This document shows, piece by piece, positions 1 to 9,200 of a stretch of DNA of 64,000 bases. Every line of letters begins with the position of its first letter. The first letter of the stretch is position 1. Both the position numbers and the translations under genes were made by a program. The notes below the pieces were generated by a model that saw only the letters and a list, made by a program, of their open reading frames with translations, was not told the DNA's origin and ran no database searches. The stretch is from Aplectana chamaeleonis (Eukaryota; Nematoda; Chromadorea; Rhabditida; Cosmocercidae). The stretch is taken from the NCBI GenBank assembly GCA_029168955.1, contig JAPDOI010001170.1:62001-126000 (forward strand), in the 5' to 3' direction.

Positions 1-36
1 GCTCCGGTGAGCGCGTTTTCCATTTTTTTCCTACAG

Positions 37-212
37 GATGGCTCACATGAAACTTTTAGTAAGGATGAGAGAAGCTCATTTCAGAGTTTCATGTGGAGTT
101 CCTCTCGTCGGCCGTTCAGTTTCTGGACATTTTCTCGTCGGTGGAGGACTTGAACCAGAAGGTTTACCTCCAGTATGAGTTGCATCTGCTGGGATTGGAT
201 GATTATATTGAT
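37..212 (+). CDS. frl-1: Formin exon: FH3 (armadillo-like) segment
   Basis: The acceptor CTACAG ends at 36 and the donor GTGAGT starts at 213. The first frame gives MKLLVRMREAHFRVSC. A shift at about 92 then gives EFLSSAVQFLDIFSSVEDLN followed by VYLQYELHLLGLDDYID. This parallels FMNL 'HFRVSCMQFIN' and 'VHLQYEFTKLGLEEFL', part of the Drf_FH3 region used in autoinhibition and dimerisation. The needed frame change inside one conserved block is direct evidence of an indel. Confidence 0.75.
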
Positions 213-3200
213 GTGAGTATCGAATGGTTTCCGGCTATGATTTCGATGGGTATTGATTGTTTTTATCTCCAGGAGATGTCCGAGTGCATGTCAGGATGAG
301 GCTGCAGGCCAGACTGTCCCGCGTATGTGAATGGAGGAGATAGATGTGGCTACGCTGGTGGAAGACTCTCAGCCCAGAAGACTCGACTTCTGCTGGAGGA
401 GTGCGAGCAGCTGAAAATGCCTTGTCTCATGCTTGAGTGGATCTGTGTGGTTTTGTAATGGAAATTTGTTCTATTCGGAACATTCCAGGCCAATGAGCGA
501 GTCAAGAGGTGGAGGCAGAGAGCGGATCACGGACAAAGCTGCTTTGGATAAGGAGGTTACTCGATCTAGTCAGGGAGAGGGACCGAATGCAGAAGGAGCA
601 TGAGGCTCCAGGAAGGCACATGGATGAGGACCATGAGTAAGTGGGGTTTTCAGACTTTTTGGATCTGACCATGAAATTATTTCCCAAATTTGAAGGTGAG
701 AGAAAGATAGACAGGCTCGAGAACAACAGGCGGAGGCTTGAGCAGAAGATACCCAGGAATTGGAGGCGATTCAGAAGACGATGCAGGGTAATCCTGATTT
801 TTTCCCGAGAATTTCGACATTTTTCTAAATTTTCAAATGTGATGGTGTTCTAGCTGGACTGCAAGTGCAACAGCAAACAGAAGTACTCCCCAACTCTCCA
901 CCTCCTCCCGCTCCCGGTCCTCATCGGGAGAATGGAGCATCCCTCCACCGGTCGCCCCACCGCGCTCCCGTAACAGGTGGACCGCCGGCACCACACCTCC
1001 TCACCTCTCTCCACCGCCGACTATGTCTAGTAAGTGGAATATACTTTTGCACATTGCCTGGCTACATAAATTCAGAGAGTTTGATCAGATGCTATTCAAG
1101 ATGGTGCACGACAGTTGGAGCGCCACCTACCACCACCTCCACCTCCGCCCCTCCAGGACTTACCTGGAAAGCCGGTAGCAGGCCACCTCCTCCACCACCC
1201 TCCTGGCCTGATGATGACGTCAGAATGGTCCCGCGGCGAACACAATTAGAAGACTTCTATCAGACAAGGTTAGAGAAGATTGGAAATGAAAAAGAGTGGG
1301 TGTAAGCGACGGTGTGCGACAGATGACTACCTTTAAGTGTAGGGTATGCTGTAGGCGACATTAAGTATTGGTCAATCGCAGATGGAAAGAGCGTTGCGGT
1401 TAAGAGGACTGCCTATTTAATATGCGGAGGCGAATCGCTCACGCAGAAGCGTGATATGCGATGTCGCTAGAGCGACTTTGCGCGACGAAATATGTAAAAT
1501 GAGGTTGGAGTTCAGCTGTATACTGCAATGAATAGCTTCCCCAACTAGCCGCATTGAGCGGTAGTTTGCGATGGTGAGCGAGCGAGCTACAAGAGAACGA
1601 CACAATGTGTGACATCCAGGCGGCGGTCTTCATCTACAAGATCGCCCTGCGAAAGCTTAAAGAGCAGCGTACACGCTCGTCAAACGTAATTAGAGATAAG
1701 TACGGAATTAGAAAGGTATGGCACAGAACACAACGCCCACGCATTTTTGAACCGTCAAAGAAACGACCCACAATGACGCTACATGAGTGAAAAGTTGGCC
1801 CGCGCCCTGCTATCTTGCCGCCCCCTGTCTATTTGCGCCCTCACTTCAAAACAGGGGTTTTGGAGCCACATTTTCACCGTCGGCGACTTTCGTGGTTAAC
1901 CTATGGTACCTATTTTGCCACCCACAAGCCTCTCCGACGGTGAAAATGACCTGTGAAGGAAAAAGTTGCTGAGAAAACCATAAAAAGTAGTTTGATTCGA
2001 AAACAGCTCCAAACCGTGAAGGTTGTCCGCCGAAAAACGTGCCAGAATTAGAGTTTTAGGACCCTAATGCACATGTGCACAACTCCGCCCGAACCGTTCA
2101 AGTCCTTCCTTAGCTGTGTACAGTCTAATTTTATCGACGGTCACGGCCAGAAATGAAGCTGAAGTTGAATAGTAAAACATTTCACGGAAATGAGCAGGAT
2201 AGTATATTTGGCTGATTCTAGAGAATGAGGAATATACTGGGAGGCTGGTTCAGCAGCCTCTAGTCATTGCTTCAACCCTTATTTTGAGCCACCTAATGAC
2301 CTTGGCACTGCAAATCAGCGATGCCAATCATGTATAGTAGATCGTCCACATTCAAAAGCATACAAAGCTGACGCTGTTGATACCACCCGAATTGGCGTTT
2401 TTCCCGCTGTTTTACATATGGGATCTACTACTCTGAATTCAGAGAGTTTTATCGAGGCCAATGTATGCAATCAAATGCCGCTTTGAAGTCGATGAAGATG
2501 ATAACAGCACGCTTTCCACATCTGATTCGCTCCTCCATCAGTTGACGTAGTGCGAAGATTCAAACGAAGATTGTTTCCACTAACAGCACGGGGAGCTGAA
2601 TTTTCATTGCAATATCTGATATGAAAAAAAATTGTTGAACAACAAAAACATTGAACGATTGTTAGTAAAGCAAAGATCAATGTTCGCTTTACAAACAAAT
2701 AAACGCCTACAGTATTTGTTGTGGTGGTGGAAAAAACAACAAAAGAGTCTAAAAATGCGGTGTAGTTCTAACGGTATGAGTTTAATATCAAGCTAATCGG
2801 GGTTTCAAAAATTGTAGAGAATTCTTCTATCGTAAAGTCCAAGACTTTTTTACTCGTAAGCCAATCATTTATGGCGATCTCAGTATCATTGGAGTTATGG
2901 CTTCGGCCCTCCGAAAATGGTTGGCACCACAGAATCTCGAAAAATTGCTACCCTACCACCAAAATATTCTGATTACCAGTTTTCAAGGAGATAGTCATAC
3001 CGAAACTGTTTTTGTTTCATATCATTTTTCATATGTTTTTTTCATACCGCACTGAAAGTTCAACTCCACGTGGTGTTATTGGAAACGATTTGTTCTTTGT
3101 TATTTTTAATACGAATGGTGATACTGAAGAAATCAAACATTTTTCTACAGTTACTTTTCGAACATTCGTATCCTTTTTACGAGGTTTTTAATTTTGCCGT

Positions 3201-6200
3201 TTGTCGATTGCCGATTGCCGTTTTTGTGCGATTTTGTCGATTGTCGTTTGCCGATTTTTGAAAATCGTTTGCCGCACATCCCTGGTTGTGACTCCATAAA
3301 TGTCGCACAGTGTCGCTTATCACCGCATGTCGCTTGCTGTCGTTTCTATCATAAGATCCACAATTGCCAGTTGCGTAAGCTTCCTGACGTCTGGTGTCAC
3401 CAGATCGCTCGATGTCTGCTGTCGTAGGTCGCGAGGTTTTGCTCGTCGTCGCTTACTGTGGCCCTTTGTCTTGCATACTCGTCGACAGTCGTTCACTGTT
3501 GTCATCAATTACACTCGATCGCTAACCTGCGAACAAAATCTATTGCTTAGTTGTCGCTCAATGTCGCAAGTGTCGCCACAGGTCGCTTACTGAACCACAT
3601 TGCAGACCAAGGCCGGAATCATACTTCCAGCGACGAGCTGCACGCGACGCAGTTCTTTCTATCATTATCGACTGAAAATCGATATGCGCGAAATGCACTG
3701 TCGCTGGTCGCGGAAGTATGATCCCGGACTAATGCCCTACGGCAAATTCTACCAAGTGGTATACGACAGACTCGTTGACAGACTATAGTCCAGTTTGTTT
3801 TGGGAACAAGCTCCCACAGTTGAACTGGACGGCAATGAAGCCGAATCAGGCGAAGAATACAGTTTTCGAGGATCTTAATGATGAGAAGATCATTGAGGTT
3901 TGTCTAAGACGTCTAGTGCGAGGTGTCTCCGGAAGGTACCGGTGTAACGTTTTTTTCGTCTAGAAATTGGATTTCACGAAGCTGGAGGAGATGTTCAAGT
4001 TGACGCCAATGAATAGTAATCATGGTATGTCCGGAGAACGGCGGTCGACTGGATTGCAATAGTTCGACCTCGGTCAGTCAGCATAGCCCCGGATCGACAG
4101 GTAGCGGACCGACGAAGAGAAGAACACGTTGCTGGATACGAAGAGGCTGCAGAATGTTGGTGAGTGTAAGGAGAACATACAGTGTGTATCATAATTATAA
4201 CAACACACTCAATGCTCTGATATCAATGCCCGCAAACTTTCATCGACCGGAGTGTCACCATTCAACTCCGCGTACCGATAACCTCTGTTCGAAAAATTAA
4301 CAGAAAATCATAAAGAAATATGATCTAGTTTGTATATTACATTCAAAGTCCTTGTATTATAACTATAGCAATGATTTCAGTATTCAATCGTTATTCTTTT
4401 TCTTATTCGGAAAAACTAACTCATTTTTTCGCGCATTTGCCTTATGTAAATGTAATGAACATAAACATAAATATAAACATAAACGGCTTTTCATTCAACG
4501 ATTAAAGGTCCCTCAAGGTGTTCCAGTGAGCTGTGCGTCCTACTTACATCATAGATATGGCGGAGCAGGACTCCTCGGACGTTCTCCATAGGGTTACCGT
4601 CAGGTGACCACGCCGGTCAAGTCATAACGGAGAGCTCATGCTGCTCAAACCAAGTCCTAGATGAGCGACTCGTGTGGATGTCGGCATCCTCTTACTGGAA
4701 GGTGAGCTCAATTTGCTGGAACCGAGCAGGAAACGGTAGCAGTCGTCCTGTTCACAACACTTCCTGGTACTCCGCAGAATTTTTTCTAGAGGAATCGAAG
4801 GCTATCTGGAGCTCACCGTAAGCATCTAAGCCACACCTTACCGTCAGACTGCCTCCATCAAAAATCCGCTTGGAAAATCAACGCGGCTCCTAGCGGGATC
4901 TCGCCAGTAGTGTGCATGCCCGTCTGTTCCATCAACTTGAACTTTTTCTTGCCCGAGAAGACCTCCTGAACCTGAGAACAAGTTCTGCTCATCTTAGACC
5001 AGTCAGTCGCTATGTTCCTCCTGGCGCACTGGGCGGCCAGGCAGTGCTGTGAGGTGTGGTACTGGACGCATACGAGAATGCTCTATAATTGAGTTGTGAT
5101 TGATCGCCCTCCATGCGGTCATTTTGGATACCGACCTAAAAGTTCGGCTCGGAACTCATTGACCGACATGGTGGAGTTGGACACGACCGACCCATCGTAC
5201 TCGACGTTCCTCAGGAGCAGACAGCTCTCTGGGGCCTGCCAGTGCCTCCCCTTTGAACCATGTGACTCAGGATCATGTACGAAATCGGTAGACAGCTGTG
5301 AAGTGACGATGGTGCTGCTTCGCTAATCTCTACGATATTCAGACCAGCCTTGCCCAGAGGTAAGAATCTGAGCATTTCCGACCTCAGAGAGGACGGATCC
5401 GTTTGACATGATAGAAATACGTTGATACATATTACATACCCCCATCTATATCATATTCGAAACAGAAAATGTTTTGAGAAATGAGCAACGGACCATTTCC
5501 GATAGAAAGTGTTGCTAAAATTATGATACAAAGACTTTTAAAAGTTATACACAAAAAAGATCTTCTTTCTCTATGGTTTTCTGTGAAATTCTGAGAATAA
5601 AGGTTTTTGAACATGCGGAGTTGAACGGTGACAGCGCAGGGTGATGAAAGTTCGCGTGGACGTTGATATCAGAGCTTTGAGTGTGTTGCTATGATTATGA
5701 TGCGGTGTGTTATCCGGCTTTTCATGCTGATAATTGACCCGATTTCAGCGATTACCCGTCGAAAACTGGCGCTGGAGCCGCGTGCCATCATGGCGGCCGT
5801 ACATCAGATGGACCTCGCTACCCTTCAGCTGATAAGGTGGACATTCTCTCCAGGATTCTGCCCAACGATGAGGAGAGGAAGCTGTGCACGCGGAACATGG
5901 GGACGATGAGGGACTCAGCGATGAGGTTTGTGCAGCCGTCAGCCTATGGTAGTTCAATTACAGTAAACTGGGCGGTGATTTTTTCCAGGATCGATTCATG
6001 GCAGCACTGTGTGAAATTGAACGGTTGGAGCATAAACTGCAGCGTTATGCGGTGATGGCCGATTTTGATGAGAGTGTGGAGCTGCTGGAACCGGTTCGTC
6101 TTTTTGGAAAAAAATTGCAAAAAAGGTTTAAATATAAGTTTTATTCAGCAATTCACCCATGTGACGGCGGCGTCGAAATGTGCCCGGAAGCGGCGTTGTT

Positions 6201-9200
6201 TCATCGTGTGCTGGAAGTGATTCTGGCGTTTGGTAACTATATGAATAGCGGTCGCAAGGGCGGTGTGTATGGAGTTCAGGCTGGCCAGTTTGGACTCAGT
6301 AGGTCGAAAATATTTTATGAAATAATTCTGCAGGTTGTGTAATTGTGAAATTACATAGCGTTTTTAGTTGGCGATAATGAAATCGCCGTCGGATCGTTCG
6401 TTGACGCTGCTGCATGGTTGTCGACTCGATAGAGAGGTCGTTCCCAGATCTGTTGAAGTTTGCCGAGCAGTTGAAATTCGTCGACAAAGCGTCTGGTGGT
6501 GAGTTCTTTGGGAAGTTGCTTTGAAATATGGTGCATGAGCTTTAGGTAAATATTGTTTCTATTTCTTTCTGATGCGTACTTGATGTCAGGGTCAGGTTCC
6601 GTGGCAAGGGCCGTGGAAATTCTGGCCCGAAAAATGAGTTCTCAGGCGGGTATTATAAAAATTTCGGTCACCAAAGGTGGGGTCGTAAGTCGCTGAGGTC
6701 GTGCACATCAACCTGCTTGTTCATGCTTGATATGGACATCAATACCGCTCATAAGAGTTGTTCATAAAGCGCGGAAGAACACGTTTTGGCGTCATTTTCG
6801 TCCTTTCTGAATAATTGGTTTTTAAATTCAACTTTGGTGAAATTTGGGTGGTATTCATGATCCTGGCGTTGAAGGCTTACCAGTGGAGTAGTCTATGTAC
6901 GGGTCCTGTGAAGAAACAGACAAGTTGCGCAATTGGCCAGGTGTCAGAATTACGGTACCGTAGTAAAGGAGGCGCCACCTAGGCTCTCTCCTTTCGCCAC
7001 GGGAACTGTGGGATGTTGACCACGGGAGTGGGTCAGCTGGCATACGTGACGCGCGCGGCGTAAAACCGCTGCGCGCACGTCGTCGTGGGAGCGCGTTATG
7101 CGAGCGCCAACTATTTTTCTTGTTAGAGGCCACACGGTTAGCACGCCCCAAAGACGACGTGCACGCAGCGGTTTTCTCCGCGGGTGTCGGAAAATCGCTG
7201 CGTGCACGCGCGTCACGTGCGCCAGATGGACTGCTCCCGCGATGTGGTTTTGATCATTATCTCGGAACCGTGATTTGAAATCTGTTTGATTGCCTAACTT
7301 TCTTTGAAATCTGGCTGATTGCCTAACTTCCTTAGTTCTCAACGAACCCTCCACAAAGGGCTATAGTTGGATTTTTGTGGTTTAGATAAAAACCGGCTCA
7401 CACCGTTTCCCGACAGTTACACGAACACAATATATAAAGGGTTTATATGACCAGTCAACAAAATATATGGAAGAAATGAGTGTGCTATCAATGATGAGAA
7501 ATTATTGCTTAAGCTATAAGGAAGTGGGCACTTTAGAGAGTTCCTAGAGCAAAGTAGAGAAAAAACTAGAAATGAGATTGTGTACAACAAGGGCCCAGTG
7601 CAGATAAAGCAGTTAAAAATGAGCTAATAAAGAAAACAATCAAGCCACCAGATATGCTCCCTTATATGAGCAAAGGCACCCCCTTAGTGCAATGGCAGAG
7701 ACCCGTAAATCCTAACCCGTAGTGAAAATGGCGACCCGTAACCACCAAACTCGACGATGCAGATGACAGCAACTTACGGGAACGTGGACCTATCACAGCA
7801 CAGGAAGGGCCTTGCAGACCAGTGATGAGAAGGTAAAAGCAGAAAAACACCGGTCTCGGCGGTGTGAAGAGCCTCGGAATGACTTACGTCACCCCATTCC
7901 ATCGTTTGCACCTCGCAATTTCCCGCACCACGACGGGCGGTACTCTCCACGGCGCGAATTTCGAATTTCAATTTTTGCGCGTCAATTAAATTAGCTTTGC
8001 TGCCATTGCACACTAGTCTAGCTACCGTACTCACATATTATGACCTGATTATGACCTGGGATCTACACTATACTGTTGGGTAGCCCTCAACGTCAGGATC
8101 ATGAATATCACCCTACACTGCGACGCATAAGTGTGACAACACCTTCGATATAGGCGTATCATATGTTGGATCGAGGTTCAAATATTATTGAGGGTTGTTG
8201 AGAGGTGAAAGTTTCTATGAATAAAACTCTACTATCTCGGTTGGCAAGCTACAGAAGACTATTTGCTATTATATCGAAAGTTTCTATGTTTTCTGATACG
8301 ATCAAAATAATGAATCACTTGATCTGTATCACCCCTGCGCCACCTTTTTGCCTTTAGTAATAGAAAAAAGTTGTATTTAGCATGACGCATAAGTATGACA
8401 ACTTTTGAGAAGCGTGAGAGCCACTTTCATGTGTATTTTTAGGATATTGGTTCAAGAAACGCAGTATTTTCGTTTTAAAGGGAAAAGTACCTAATTTTTC
8501 CACTAATGGCACTGAATTGTTGTACAGTGGGTTTTTAGGCGACGAGTTTAATGGTGATGACATCTTTTGCAACCGATCACATTCAGATCGGGAGCGGCAT
8601 GCACGTTTTCGGCTTGTTAGGTTAGGGTTGGGCATGGTTAGGGGCGTCGGCGCGTTTGATGATTGCTCTGTGAGTGCTAGAGATAGTCAATAATTGGTGT
8701 CGCAGCGGGGTTTCCGCTGCCCATCCTCAGGTACTATAGTGAGGACCGAATATTCGAGCTCGAATAAATATTCAATTTTTTCAAACGAATTTTTATTCGA
8801 ACATTCGAATATTCGAAAAGTGTGAATATTCAGACATTATTCGAGTTCGACTATTCGCGAAAGGTGAATATTCGAACATTATTCGAGTTCGACTATTCGC
8901 GAAGGTGAATATTCGAATATTATTCGAATTCGAATATTCGCTGAGGTGAATATTCGAACGTCATTCAGATTCGAATACTCAACAAGCTAGTACTAGTTCA
9001 AATCCGGCGCATAATATTCTTGCCTCCTCAGACAAGCTGGGCGTCGACAGCGGGTTGATAAGTTTATAAGTCGTTGGATTCCGAATAGAATCTCATGGAT
9101 GCATACATGGTATAAGGAGGACTTAGTTGTAGCCTGAGACCTGCCCGTTTGCCCAGCTGACGTCACCTGTTGTAGGACTTTTGACATTTCGATGTTTCAG

